Shown: positions 35,746 to 47,960 of the stretch, piece by piece | Numbering within the stretch: position 1 is the first letter of the stretch | Layout of the letters: each line of letters opens with the position of its first letter | Source: Lophius americanus | Lineage: Eukaryota > Chordata > Actinopteri > Lophiiformes > Lophiidae | Reading direction: 5' to 3' | Length of the DNA: 64,000 nt | Assembly: GCA_037951165.1 (NCBI GenBank) | Contig: JBBDHG010000169.1 | Location: 2,288,001-2,352,000 of the forward strand | Position numbers and translations under genes: made by a program | The notes under the pieces: model-generated | What the model was told of the DNA's origin: nothing | The model's input: the letters and a program-made list of their open reading frames with translations, nothing else | The model's database searches: none

Positions 35746-36769
35746 TTTTTTTTTACTTAATGGAAAATATTTGATTTCAACACAATTAGCTGAATCTAGT
35801 AGTAAAGCATGTTCGAACTATTTGACCTTTATTATCCTTTTTATGGTTGTATCGAGTTACATAATACTGTGTAGTTGGTCAGGTTTTATGATTTTAGAAT
35901 ATATACTTATATCTTATTTCTACTATTGTAATAAAGAATTTCCTACAGTGTGTGGTACCTCCTTTTTTTTTATTCTGATCTTTAATTCTTTCATTCCAAT
36001 TTTTTCTTGCTTTGTCTTTCAATTTTTCAGCTTTTCTTCGGTACCCATTTCTTCATCATTGTCCTGTGAGTTTTTAAATGCCGTGAATGAGATTCTACAT
36101 CCTTTCGAACCTGTTCTTTCTTGTACGTTTGTCTCATCTCTGGCTCTTAAACCTCTTTGAATTGCGCGCAAATTGTCTGAAAGGTGCTTCGTAAAATGCA
36201 TTTTGATTGTCTGACTGAATGTTGCTGATGATGAACATTCAACGTGTTTTTAAATAGAAAAGAAAAGGAAAAAAAAGACTTTATGTGACATGTTCCATAA
36301 ATCTGTGAATGTGTTTAATCAGTGACGAATAAACGGGTGCCGGAACCGCAAAACTCTCCATCTGTGCAAATAATCTATTCATGCATTCAGTGTTAAAATC
36401 AAATTTGCGCAGAGAGGTTTTCAGTCACTGGACTAGATTCACCAGAATAAAACCAGATAAGAATGTTTGGTTGGTAGCAGGTTTTCTACTTTTCTCCCCT
36501 GAAGAGCGTTTTCTTTGAGAGTTTTACGGATCGCCACAAAATCAACGCTGCATCAAACAGAAAAGATTTCCCGACAAAAACAGTTTTTTGGATGATCTTT
36601 GCAAATCAAAACGCACTTTTAATAACCCTAAACATGATGACACATACAATCTAACTGTGGATCCTGTTGGTTTATCAGTAGGAGCTCGAACAGCGAACCA
36701 AACATCACGTCGCTCGCTGTTTGTCTTGTGTGAGTGTGGACTAGTAACGAGGGGCGGTCCGTGTCTAAC

Positions 36770-36897
36770 CGTGAACTTGCAGGGTCCCCGACGCTTCGGC
36801 TTTGCCCACGCTGTTCTCCGACACGCAGGTGTAAGTGCCCTCGTCTTCGCCTCTGACCTGCGTCAGACGAAGGCTGTTGTCACTGCGGATCTCATAC
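36770..36897 (-). CDS. robo3: robo3 exon: C-terminal half of Ig3
   Basis: 128 coding bases: one base completes Arg, 42 codons follow, and one base ends in phase 1. The peptide is YEIRSDNSLRLTQVRGEDEG, then TYTC and VSENSVGKAEASGTLQVH. The second Ig cysteine is in EGTYTC. The YEIRSD start and GKAEASG end are strong ROBO3 markers. The acceptor is good (gtctttccag). The donor, ACG followed by GTTAGA, is the weakest in the gene, although it is the only one that keeps phase with the next exon. It faces a 14,976-base intron, the longest complete one here. Confidence 0.95.
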
Positions 36898-39054
36898 CTG
36901 GAAAGACATCAGCGGGTAGTTTAGTGACAAAAAGTAGTATATCACATTTATGAAGCTGCAAGTGGTTTAAATGCATGTCATCAAGATATCAGGTCAGTTT
37001 AACTTTTTTTTAAATAATGTAATTGAGAAAACCTCAGGTTTAAGGTCTTTATGCTCAGAGTTTAAGACGTTTGTCTTTACTTTCATTTTAGCGCATACAT
37101 GAGAGTTAAGTCAAATGTTATTTGTAAAGGGGTCAAACCACATCAAAATCTATCCCAACACAAGTCCAGAACAAACAACCGGAGCATTCTACAGAGACGT
37201 CAAAATTCCCACATGGGCGAGAGAAAGCTGCCTTTTAACAGGCAGAAATCTCAAGCAGACCCACACGCAGGATGGGCGAGCCTCTGCTTTGACAGGAACC
37301 GGGTTGAGTGGGTTCCGTCTTCATGGCTTCATTGAAGGTTTAAATAGATGGGCGAAATGGAGGTAGGACCACCAGAAATCTTTGGTACAGTGTCGACATA
37401 ACTCCAGCATGGCGTGATTAATGTGGATAGACACAAAAAAGCAGAAAATATTCATGTGTCAGGGTGTATCCAAGACCATCTACTTGTTTCTAGGGTCCAG
37501 GCGATAATGACTAAAAAACATAATTGTGATAATTTCAGCTTTTGTATCGACGTTTATGATTAATGACTGATTGTCTATTTTTGTTTTGCTCTATCGGTAC
37601 CGGGCCTTAAATATCCAGGAGTATTAAAGTATGGATATTTTTCCTGCTGAAAGATTTCATGTCTTTGGTTTTTTCTCCTCTGAGGAATCTTGGACGCAGA
37701 AAATATTCAGAGAACATATTTATCAGGTCCTAAACAATTATTTTGGACAGGTGAAAATGTGACAGCTGAAGGCATGAATGTGTAAGTGCCCTGGCATCAT
37801 GACGTCATCATGACGGTAATGTACTGAACAGTTTTCGGTTCAGCAACTGAAAATATATGGGGAAAAACATATTTGTGATGCTACAGCACAAGTTTTTCAC
37901 TCTAGGCACTCTTCATACTCAACAGTGTGATTATGTTACATGTGATTAAACACATCGGTGACGTCTCCTTTGGGACCTGAGATTGTTTATCTACAGATTT
38001 CATATATGTCTTCATTTTGCTAAATGTCGTCCTGTGCTTCTCCGCATTCACCATCTTGGAAAGGGCGGAGCCAGGTGACTGAACATGCTGTGTTCAGGAT
38101 CAGTATTTGATCTTAATTAATAACGATCACGTTGATTGAGCCAAGCCGATTTTTAATTGTGTATTGCCAAATCTCAACAAAAGGTATCTCAAGGCAATTT
38201 CCAAAAGTAGCAGTTCCAGATCATACTTCGGACAATATTAAGCAAGAATCTATGTTCAAAATGTCGATGATTATTAATGGGTTGCTTAGATCTTCCAGGT
38301 ATCTTATGACTACATCGGCTGCAATCAACACGTTGAAATTTGAGTCTGTAATGTTTAATCAATTAATGTCTTTCCCTTTTCATGTGTCGCCATATACATG
38401 TATATGTATGTGTTTATGTTGGATGCCCTTCCTGCTACAACCCTCCCATTTTATACATGGCTTGGGACTGGTACTAGATGGGGCTTGTTTGTGGAGCACT
38501 AAGGGTCCCCATTGGATTTCTGCCTATGACTGGGATTGGGATTTGAACCCAAGTATCCTGCATCAAAGTGAGTTAGGTAACCCATGAGATATCCAGCTGC
38601 TTCCTTTCTGAGCCTTATGTTTCCAGCACTCTTCAGATCGGCACAAAGGAATTGATTATTTTGAGTTGTTTTTGGTCCTTGTAAGCTTCAACAAGCAGCA
38701 AGAAACCCCCCCACAACGATTCCTTTTTGCAGATGTGAACCGTACAAGGAAACATTTCCACTGTGTCCACTGTAGGATTGTGAAAAAAACACACTATTAT
38801 CACATATAATGACTGGCATTATCAAATCACTGATGACACATCCGCTCCGTCACACCTAGCGTGGAGCTACGCCCAACTGAGGAGGATTGCGTCCACACAC
38901 TTGTTCTCTAATTAGTTACAGTAACACTGTTTTTTTTGTAGCTGTTGCTAAGTAACACCCCCGCACCGAGTGGGTTTTCAATGATACCAGCGTAGTGCTG
39001 ATTCGCTGTGCAGCTCCTAGACAGGGAGAAGAGAGAGCGCTGTTTGTAGCGTAC
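36898..39054 (-). other. robo3: robo3 intron splitting Ig3
   Basis: A 2,157-base intron. Apart from the dispersed repeat at about 38430-38600, nothing recognisable was seen. Confidence 0.82.
38430..38600 (+). repeat. Dispersed repeat (ggatgcccttcctg family)
   Basis: ggatgcccttcctgctacaa, then ccctccca, cttgggactggtactaga and gatttgaacccaagtatcct. The core is shared with the minus-strand copy at 17545-17640. The second half (gatttgaaccc) looks like a reversed tRNA-type B-box region, so it may be a SINE relative in inverse orientation. Confidence 0.55.
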
Positions 39055-39193
39055 CTGCCCCGGGGCAACTCTCCCTCCTCACGCCGCCAGCGGACGGTCG
39101 GCGTGGGATCTCCGTGCACCTCGCAGAAGAAGTCCACTATATCGTCTGCCAACACCACCTGGTTGACCGGCTGTTTGGTGAACACCGGCCTCT
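39055..39193 (-). CDS. robo3: robo3 exon: N-terminal half of Ig3
   Basis: 139 coding bases: two bases complete a Glu codon, 45 full codons follow, and two bases of a split Arg codon end the exon. The peptide reads RPVFTKQPVNQVVLADD, then a cysteine in FFCEVHGDP, the core tryptophan in TVRW and EGELPRG. ERP...PVNQVVLAD is close to human ROBO3 Ig3 as I remember it. Robo1 has a different sequence here (KRPSNLAVTV type), which supports the robo3 call. Acceptor ataatttcag, donor GTACGC. A plus-strand open frame over the same bases is only the antisense shadow. Confidence 0.95.
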
Positions 39194-41782
39194 CTGAAAT
39201 TATAAAATCACACAAATAGAAAAGAGAGGATTAAAAGATGTTTGAGTGTCAGACAGGCATCCGATCCGATGGCGTCTAATCTTCATCACGCTCCATTTGT
39301 TTTATCAGGAGCGGGGAAACCCGGAGAGGCGGGAGGGCGGAGGAGAAGCTAAAGAAAAGAAGGGAGTGATGGAGCAGAAGAGGAGCGGGAGGTGAAGGGT
39401 CGGGAGGGTTAAGCACGGTGAGGAAATCTGTGTGGGAAAGCTGACGGCCTCTGCATTGCAGCAGAGATCGCCTCCAGTCGGAGTATTCGAAGGCGGAGCC
39501 TCAACCGGCGAGGGAGAGAGACTCGCAAAACCAAAGGGAAAAAAAGTCCAGGAAGATCATTTAAAGACATTCAGGAGCTAACGGTTAGTCCAGGTTAGCG
39601 TGAGATTGATTAATCAAAGACTACATTAAACTTTAATGACTTCCTGTTGTGATGAGACGACTGCGGCAGAGACTGTGAAAGGAGCCGTTTCCGGGAAATT
39701 TATGTCGCAATTTGGCTTTTCGTTCATGCGAATCGGGTTCTAGAGTGTAATATTTTTAAAACGCCACTGTCACATTCACAAATTGAGCTGACAAAATGCA
39801 ACGCTGGAGAAAAACTGATGGCATGCGGCCACTTTTTGCTCGGCTCTCGACTTCTCAGCTGAATAGTCAGAGGCAGATCGAACAATAGCAGCAGCAAAAA
39901 AATAATAGACCATCGGGTTTAGCTTGGGCTGCATTCTCTGCAGGGCCGTGGTGACAGTAACTAAGTACATCTACTCAAGTACTGCACTAAAGTATACTGT
40001 TCAGGTACTTTACGTGATCGATCCAGTTTCATGCTACTCTTTACTTCATCTACTCCTGAGAGAAATACTGTACTTTATACTACAATACGTTCGACTGACA
40101 ACTAGTTACTTTTCTCCAATAGTCGTAGTTACTAGTTACCTTTGTCTGAATTAACTAACTTAATAGATTTATGGAGTACTGCACTCAAGTACTTTGCTTA
40201 CACTTTACATAATCAATTTCACTTTTACGCTACTTTAAATACTGCTCTTTCTACTCCACTACATTTGTCTGACAGCTTTAGTTACTAGTCAGTTTTGAGA
40301 TTATAGGTTTTCCACTGATGTACGACGATAATACTTGTTGATGAAAATACTCACCTTTACTCAACAAGCAGTCGAGATGCTCTTTATAGCTTTAAACTGC
40401 CCGAATAATCTCGTAGATTCAACGACGTAACAGCAGATAGAGTAATCACATTACCTCAACCATTAACATTTAAAGCAGTAACATAGTTCTGCACATGAAT
40501 GCATCAATAATATCGATCCTGCAAAAATACTAAGACACCGAGAGGGACTTTTATTTTGATACTTTAAGTATATTTAGCTGATAACACGTTCATACTTTTA
40601 CTTCAGTAAGGTTTGGAATGCAAATTATTTCCATGTAGTGGAGTATTTCCACAGTGTGGAACTCAAGTATAGGATCTGAACTCTTTTGCAGAGTTTATAA
40701 AGGCTCCTTCAGGGTCAGTCTGAGTAACAATCATGCATCATTATCTGTCCCTACAAAAATGCTGAGCGTGCATTTTCATCTTCTCTTTGTTTACTCACCA
40801 CACCGGGTGAAGGCAGGTTATTCTGTTATGGTGATTTTGCTAAATGCACACCAGAAACTGCTTATTACAGATTGTTGAAATAGTTTCTGTCGCGCACGAG
40901 GATCTTTTTTCACAACGCACGAGCTGGGACGTTTTTTAATAAAACTCAAAGGGGCGAATGTTCGCATTTTCACTAAAACAAGCTATGACCATGAAAGGTA
41001 ATTAAAACTGCAAAAACCGAACAACCACAACTAAATCCGTTAATATCACCAAACACATCGGGACATTTTTCCATCAGGGCAGACTAGATCTACAAACTGG
41101 CAGATCCAAACACGTCCAGGCAGACGAATACGTAACGTGGCCTTGAATGAAGATCCATTTTCAAAATGGTGAGGGCGGAGGAATAAGTCCAGATGTGATC
41201 TGAATACTAGCTGGCAGATTTCACAGACAGGTCATATATTTCAGGAACCATGAATCGATGGTTTGGGTGTTGCGGGCCGGGATACGGTTTACTTTTGCAC
41301 CGCAGACTGCAGAAGGGGCAGCATCTGGGTGAAGGCGGAGGTGTAGCTGGTGAGGAAGAGGAGCTCGTTTGTACGACTGTAAAGAAAATATCAATCTTCT
41401 ATCCCTTTCCTGGGATCAATGCGCGCTTTGAGGTGTCCTCTGCTTCTGCTGTGCCGTGATGGAAGCGGGGAGACAGAGAGGAGTGAAGAAGCACGGAGGT
41501 CAGGAGAGCGGAGCGAAGGGCAGCTGGAAGGGAAACATTCATCTTCTTCCAAAAAACATTGGCTGAGGAAAGAGTGAGACGCCGAGGAGGAAATAAATCA
41601 CAGCTTACCATCAGACCTCAACCTGCATGATGTGAAGATTAAAACCTGTGTATCTGGGATTTTTCTTCCGTTCGGAATTAATCCTGGGATTTGTAATATC
41701 ATAAATCGGACGGCTGTAGTCGCCTTATTTTTCCAATTCCACACACCTTCCGTCGCAAGCTGAACATAATTCAGACACTCAC
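39194..41782 (-). other. robo3: robo3 intron between Ig2 and Ig3
   Basis: A 2,589-base intron. About 39945-40690 is one decayed dispersed repeat; the rest has no recognisable feature. Confidence 0.82.
39945..40690. mobile_element. Long non-autonomous dispersed element, decayed
   Basis: Repeated blocks of aagtact and actcaagtactgcac, chains such as ctactccactacatttgtct and gacagctttagttactagtc, and a right end of actttaagtatatttagctg, gtggagtatttccacagtgt and gatctgaactctttt. This matches in order a ~0.7 kb element that I remember as widespread in teleost genomes, and it codes for nothing. The class (DNA transposon derivative) is a guess. Confidence 0.55.
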
Positions 41783-41903
41783 CGAACACCACCAGTTCTG
41801 CAGGATCGCTGTCTTTCTCCCCGACCATGTTGGTTCCCACGCACACATACATGCCAGCGTCGCTCTTCCTGGTGTTGGAAATCATCAGCTTGCCGCCTCG
41901 GAT
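41783..41903 (-). CDS. robo3: robo3 exon: C-terminal half of Ig2
   Basis: 121 coding bases, starting in phase 0 and ending in phase 1. The peptide opens IRGGKLMISNTRKSDAGMYV, followed by C-V-GTNMVGEKDSDPAELVVF. IRGGKLM and SDAGMYVCVGTNMVGE are diagnostic of Robo Ig2. The second Ig cysteine lies in the DAGMYVC motif. The exon joins the previous one exactly (DERIT/IRGG). Acceptor tttttcag, donor GTGAGT. Ig2 is split between two exons here, as in other vertebrate Robo genes. Confidence 0.96.
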
Positions 41904-43214
41904 CTGAAAAACGATGAGAGAGGGGATGAGGGGAAGGCCAGGTGAGGAGGCAGAGAAGGAAATGAGGAGACGAGTGAAGGAGGGGTGTGAGGAAGGTGAG
42001 GGGTTGGATGTGGCAGTGGGGGGGGAAGAATTACGACAAATGGAGAAAAAAAGGGTTGGAGACGGGATATTGAGGCATGTTCGTCAAGAGGGAAGCCGCT
42101 CCATCATTTTCAGTGTGTCATGACAGATGGCTCGTCTTTTTACGCTGTTCGACAACGGGTCTCGCTCCGGGCCAATCACCATAGAAACATCCTCCGCCGC
42201 TCAGGTTGCAATAAAACGCTGCATTGATTGATGGCGGCGGTGGCGTGGTGAGCGCTGGCTTGCGGGGTTGTGGGTTTACACGCCAGGCCCCGATTGAGTT
42301 CCGACGTTGTAAATACAACAATCAATGCCGGTCAATAGAGATATTACTTCTCAAGGGTGAAGAGTGACGGAGTTGGATCGATTCCTGATCAGGAGCTTCT
42401 CCTCAGTAATAGGGGGGAAAAAAGAAAAGAAAAAAAAGGGGGGAGAAATTCAATCGAATTAATTAGTTATCAACGCGCTGGAAAGAATGTTATCTCAAGT
42501 CCTTTTCATTTATTTATTTCTATGTATGTGTGCTGTGTATCGTTCAGTTTAATTTCCTTTTTTTTCCTCTTTTTGTACAATATACAACGAGTTTTATTCT
42601 TTTCAAGGCCAATAAGGGATAAGAGAAATAAAAAAAAGAAATAAAAGAGAAATAAAAAAAAGAAAGAAGTTGTTTGACTTGGATTTTCCAATTGGATTAG
42701 TGTTTCAAATTGAATTGAATTTAAAACAAAAACTCAAATAATTATTATTTTTTTTGTTTTTCTTCATCCATCTCTGAACCAGAAGTATTAGAAGTAATTT
42801 TTTTGGGTTTAGAACACAATAGCTGACAGGTCGGGTCTTGGCGTGGGGCATTTTTCCAGATTAATTGAATTTAAGAAAAGGAAAGTAAATGTAATTAATT
42901 GTTGAACTAATTTCTATGATTCATTCACTTAAAAAAAAGCAATATCAAGACTCTCGCCAACAAGGGCAGACGCGAGAACGTGGAGACAGTGGAGAGAAAT
43001 AACTGCCTTTTAACTGGCAGAAACCTCGAGCAGATCCCCCTCGTCAAGGTGGGCGGTCCACTAGCTTGACCGGCTTGGTTACAAACCATTAATGAAATAA
43101 AATACAAAGAGATAATCAAATCAGCAGTACATATATGCCAAATCAAAAGAAATCCTGTTTAAAGTCATTCAAAGAGTTGACAAAGTAAACATTTCTGCTG
43201 AGAAGAAGACTTAC
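41904..43214 (-). other. robo3: robo3 intron splitting Ig2
   Basis: A 1,311-base intron with purine-rich stretches (41915-42080, 42410-42450) and A/T-rich low complexity at 42540-42780. No repeat family or gene was recognised. Confidence 0.8.
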
Positions 43215-43372
43215 AGTGATCCTCTCATCTCGGTCGTTGACGCGGATGTTGTTTCTCTTCCAGGAGATGGTGGGCTCGGGGTGGCCTCTCGGGGGGATGC
43301 ACTCCATGACAGCCGGCTCACCTGCCGCTACAACCACATCACTGGGCGTTTGACGGAAGTCGTCCCTCAGAA
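43215..43372 (-). CDS. robo3: robo3 exon: N-terminal half of Ig2
   Basis: 158 coding bases that start with the last two bases of a split codon and end in phase 0. The peptide begins LRDDFRQTPSDVVVAAGEPA and continues through ME-C, PPRGHPEPTISW and DERIT. LRDDFRQ and the PPRGHPEPTISW stretch are hallmarks of Robo Ig2 in all vertebrate paralogues. The first Ig cysteine (MEC) and the core tryptophan (ISW) are present. The segment between tryptophan and DERIT (KRNNIRVND) differs from the KKDG-type sequence of Robo1/2. The acceptor follows a strong pyrimidine tract (ctctcctccag) and the donor is GTAAGT. This is the most upstream exon visible; it should join an Ig1 exon outside the window. Confidence 0.95.
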
Positions 43373-43737
43373 CTGGAGGAGAGAAGGAAAGCGGAGGACG
43401 GTTAGACTTGGTGGAAACGTCTTTGTTGATGACACTGTCTTCTATCTGTCTTAGCACCAAGCTCCTCCTGCTGACTTTCTGCCGATATTCAGCCCGACGC
43501 TTCCCTTCATGGCTTTTTTTTTTTTACATTTGGCAACAGAGAAACAAGTTGATTGATAGATAGAAAGGTGCAAATTAAATATCGGACGATTGTCTCAATA
43601 TTTGTCTGAGCAGAGTGACGCTCCTCTAAGGTCTTCATTCACTCGGTGTCAGGTGTGCAGCATCACAGAACATGAATAATGCAGGCTCTCGTAGTCAAGA
43701 CACACACAGCAGATGAATTATTCAATGTGACACCCCC

Positions 43738-43841
43738 AACACACTCACAAACGCATCCACACACACCCTCACACCCACTCACCCACACACAAACACATCC
43801 ACACACACCCTCACACCCACTCACCCACACACAAACGCACA
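43738..43841. repeat. 42-bp tandem repeat, CA-rich
   Basis: Just over two copies of a unit running from aaacgcatccacacacaccc to tcacccacacac. The repeat is nearly perfect. Confidence 0.88.
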
Positions 43842-43927
43842 CAGAAGACCACACTCCTTTCCCAAATACACATAAATATTATGGATATGTTGTTAAAAAA
43901 CAAGTCATGGTTCCGGCAAACACAACG

Positions 43928-43965
43928 TCTTCCTATAAAAATCGAGAATGATTTTTATAGGAAGA
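43928..43965. other. Perfect 16-bp hairpin with 6-base loop
   Basis: Left arm tcttcctataaaaatc (43928-43943), loop gagaat, right arm gatttttataggaaga (43950-43965). The arms are identical inverted copies, which suggests a small foldback element or a recent inverted duplication. Confidence 0.92.
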
Positions 43966-46141
43966 ATAATCACGATGAATAGATTTGGACATTTTTGGGT
44001 GAAAATATGGAGCATTCTGTTGCTTCCTAAGGGGCAAATTGTTATTACTGTTTTCCTACTGATCTCACTTTAATAACACTTTCTGACAGCAGAGAAACTA
44101 AATCTTGCTCCGCCGTGGACAGATCCTGGCATTATTCCATGTTCTCGCACAGGTGAAAGGTCACAGGAATGCCAGATTTGTCATTCTAAGTCAGCAGATT
44201 GTGTACATAAGCTTTTTGGAACGCTTACAAGAAGATGTGGCACGTAAACAAGATGGCTTTGGGTTGGAAATGCATAAAATTAAAGCTGTTTAAGGCTCTC
44301 TGAATGTCCATCTGTTATGACTTTGATATTTTCAACTTAATTATCCTGATTTTCATGTATTGTTTACTGGCATTACTTCGGAAAAAACATATATAAGGTT
44401 GTCGTAATCCGGTTAAAATAAATTGACGGAAAGTAGAAAAAGCCCTGCTACTCTGTTTTATAAAAACCGAGAACCAGATAATGAGGTTGTGAAAAAAAAT
44501 ACAAAAATGCTCGGGGTCTTTGAATAAGAATGTCCAATCTGGTTTACGTGAGTCGGAAGATTGTGAAAATACGTATAGTAATAATACTTTAATTACACTG
44601 TGTTTTTGTATAAACAACATACATAAACAACATACAACATACAAATATATTGTTTACAGGCATTACGATGATATTCTTAGAGAAAAAAAGAAACATGTCC
44701 TCTGTAATAAAGCCTTTATAACACTATCGTAACACTGTTGGTCTATTATACAGCTCTTTCTATCTTTCTTATCTTTTGTATGGTATTTTAAGCCTAAATC
44801 TGCATTTTGGTAAAAGGGTGCATTTAGAACTGTGCGAGGACAAAGTGCTTATGTCACTCTTTTTAAAATAAAATACCTTGAACTAAATAGCGAAGCTGTA
44901 AAAAGGCCTTGAAATCCTTGAAATAAAAATATTCCATTTGAATTAAGCGAGTTATCAGGGGCTTGTTACATTATGAAATGGTTCTCCAAGGGAATGCACA
45001 TATATAATACGCTCTTCTCTAAATAAATTTCCTCTTATCCTTTCCCTCTAGCAGAGTTCAAGTCGTGTCCTCAGAGAAGCGGTGCATCTCATTGACGGAC
45101 CGGGGGTCGGCAAATGCTGCTCGTGCGTTGGCGGCGTGTGGTTGAGCGAGGAAGAGTGAGCGGGCGGCAGAAAAATGGCAGTGAAAGAAGCGAGGGAGTC
45201 GGCGCCACTTCGTCGGTAAATGTGCAATGCAGGTTAGACTTTGCTAGTAAATAAAGTGTGCTGCTTCTCAAAACAGAAGACGACTTCCTTTGAGTGGAGA
45301 TGCTGCGGGGGAAAAAAAAGGTGCAGAAGCAAGAATTGACTTTGGCAAAGAGGGGAAAAGAACATCTCCTCTGCGGCCTGAAAGCTTAATGGGAACAGCC
45401 AACAAGTGAAATGGATTTTTTTTCTTATTGTGGTTATATAACTGTGATTTATGAGGCTGTTAGTCTGCTGCTACACCATCCTGTTAATATTACAGGTGTG
45501 TGCCGTCCTCTGTGTGTGCAGCCCGCCGTACGGCTGGTAGGTTTGATTGCCGTGAAAATGCTTTTACAGCCTTACGAAATATGGATTCAAGCAAATAATT
45601 AAAACTCTTCTTTCATACGCTCTGATTCAACTCTCTGGATTTGCAGGAAATACTTGGATCACACAAATCCAGCGCCACAACAAGCTATAAAATGAATTAT
45701 ACTGTGTGGTTTTAGAATCAGTTTTTTTTGTGGATGGACCTTTAAAAGGTTCAAACTGATCTCTGCAAGCCCAAATCAACAATATCACCCTGAGGGTACA
45801 GAATCCGGAAAGTCGTCCCTTCTTTCTCAGCTTTCCCGGAGTCTTTTCATAAAAAAAAAAATTATAGATTTGTCTTGCAGTCATCCGGCGGCCTTCTCCC
45901 TCCGAACTGATCCCTCTGTAATGGCGTTCAGCCTCTTGCTCCTGTTACTACCTGAGGGCCCTGCTTTTCCTTTCTCATTTCACTCTCTGGAGCTCCGTGA
46001 CCTCTCAGATTACACTTTGAAGGATGGTTCTAGTAGTCTGGGTAGATAATACCAGTCTAGCACGAAGAGGTCGAAGTTTGCGCAGGCCTGCAGGCTGGAA
46101 GTCTGGGCCTCGGCCAAATGGGGTACAAAGGGAACAGGGCA

Positions 46142-46165
46142 GGGGGGGGGGGGGGGGGGGGGGGG
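46142..46165. repeat. Poly-G tract (24)
   Basis: The longest G run of the window. Confidence 0.92.
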
Positions 46166-47799
46166 TGTTAGAGTGGCATTCTTGTCTGCCCTAAAATAAA
46201 ACATCCTAATTGATCAGGAAAGTAAACGCCTTTTCAAATCACAATCTCTCCACTGCATTGATTAACTAAGTTTGAAACTTGAGAAGCAACTCTTTCCAAA
46301 TAGCACCTGGGGGGTGGGGGGGTTATTAAACTTAAAATATTTCACAGAGTTATCTTTGAAGTGCAGACGGGAGATATGGACAAAACGGGGTTGATAAAGG
46401 AGTAACTGATGCGAATGGGTTTTAGAAAGTGCATTCATGGACTCAGGGCCATTAACTGATTAAAGCTTTAACCGCGATTGACTTTCCAAGAACTTGAGTC
46501 ACTCAATCTACTTTTCTTTTTTCTTTTTTTTTTTACCAGAGAGCCGCTAAGGATGGCATCGATGAGCTCCCGGACAAAAGAAGAGCCGCTGTCGGTATTT
46601 ATGCCGTGTTAATTCATTCTAGCGGGGCTGTCACCTCCGAGCGGCTGGTGCTAAATTGAATCCGCGGGGGATCCGAGGGGTGACCGGCTCCGTGTGGCGG
46701 AAGCAGGCGTGTCAGAAACCGAGCATCCGTTCATTCTGCTTCCACTCCTGTCATCACGGTAGAGAGGGCAAGATGTTCCAAAAATGTGGCCTCGCTAAAC
46801 AAAACAGACTGATAATTAATTGAAATGCACCAGCGCCTGCGCCGCGACGCCTGAAAACACAGCATCGGATAAATCGGGCGGTGTGTCTGGGCGCTGCCGC
46901 AAAGCGCCTGCGGCAGCTCTACATCCTCAGATGCAGCGTAACCATGACTTCATGAGCGGATAAAAGTCCCACAACCATGTCAAACCCATTCGCCATCGCC
47001 TGACGAGGAAACACGAACGGGGGAAAACAGCAGGAGGCCACAGTTCTGTCACCCGTTCCATTAGTTCAGATCTACAGCCCTTCACTACAGACGATGGCAG
47101 ACTGCTAGCATGACTCAAGATGCTAATATTAACTGCTCGGTATCCCCAGAGCCTTAAGAACCGAGAATCTCCCTTTCGCACGTCAAGATAAAGGGTTTTG
47201 TTTTCACTTCCTGGCTCATAAATGTTCCAAGTGTTACATCGTGGTGGGATCCGGATCCACAATGATCAACCCGTCTCGGTTTTACCTCCATAAGTGCACT
47301 TCTAACCTTGTCTGACTCTGGCACCCCACTGAGCGCCTGTAGTCAATTATTTGTTAGGGGAGCTATTTTCTGATGTTTACAGAAGATGTCCCCAAGCGAA
47401 TGGATTATTTTATGCAGGCATTATTTCAGAAATACACTCCTCAGCAGATTTTGCCTCATGAATTCGGCAGCCAAAAATTCCTCTCAGGATGAACTCTGCT
47501 GCCCGGAAATAAATGTAGACGCGCTGGCAAATCTGGATTTAAAGATCTATTGATCGTTCAATCATGATGACTATCCCCTTGCACACTCAGACCACAGTTA
47601 CCGCTCACTCACACCTTCATGCTTAGCCATCGTCATCCGCTGCTGCCTTTGGAGTATTTAACCTGAGCTAGATTTTGGCATAGAGGTGGTGACGTTACTG
47701 GTTTCGTACCATTTACAGTAAAATAAAATTATAAACTGTCATAATGTGGCTATTGCTGCCTTATTCCTTTTATTCCTTTGATGTTTATTTGGGGATGCG

Positions 47800-47960
47800 G
47801 CCGTGGCTCAGTTTCAGGGGTTCCTTTGTTTCCATGATGTTCCATCGAGGGTGGAACTGGGGTTTCAGAAGTGGGCTGAACAGTGACGCTGAAGTGGAAG
47901 GCGGAGGAGACGAGCGAGAGATACTCTAGTTTGTCTGGCTGTAACTCAGACATGAAATGG
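47800..47960 (+). repeat. Dispersed repeat family Z, copy 2
   Basis: Begins near a tRNA-like gatgcggccgtggctcagtt stretch, then gggtggaactggggtttcag, aagtgggctgaacagtgacg and ctgaagtggaag. The latter blocks are shared with 9640-9840. The tRNA-like head suggests a SINE. Confidence 0.55.

Noticed and set aside
35771..36160. 129-codon hydrophobic open frame that could look like a membrane protein
   Set aside because: AT-rich intron sequence, Phe/Ile/Ser rich by composition, no recognised family and no coding neighbours on this strand.
36588..36953. 121-codon plus-strand open frame
   Set aside because: Antisense to the second Ig3 exon, whose minus-strand peptide is clearly Robo.
38995..39219. 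74-codon plus-strand open frame
   Set aside because: Antisense shadow of the first Ig3 exon.
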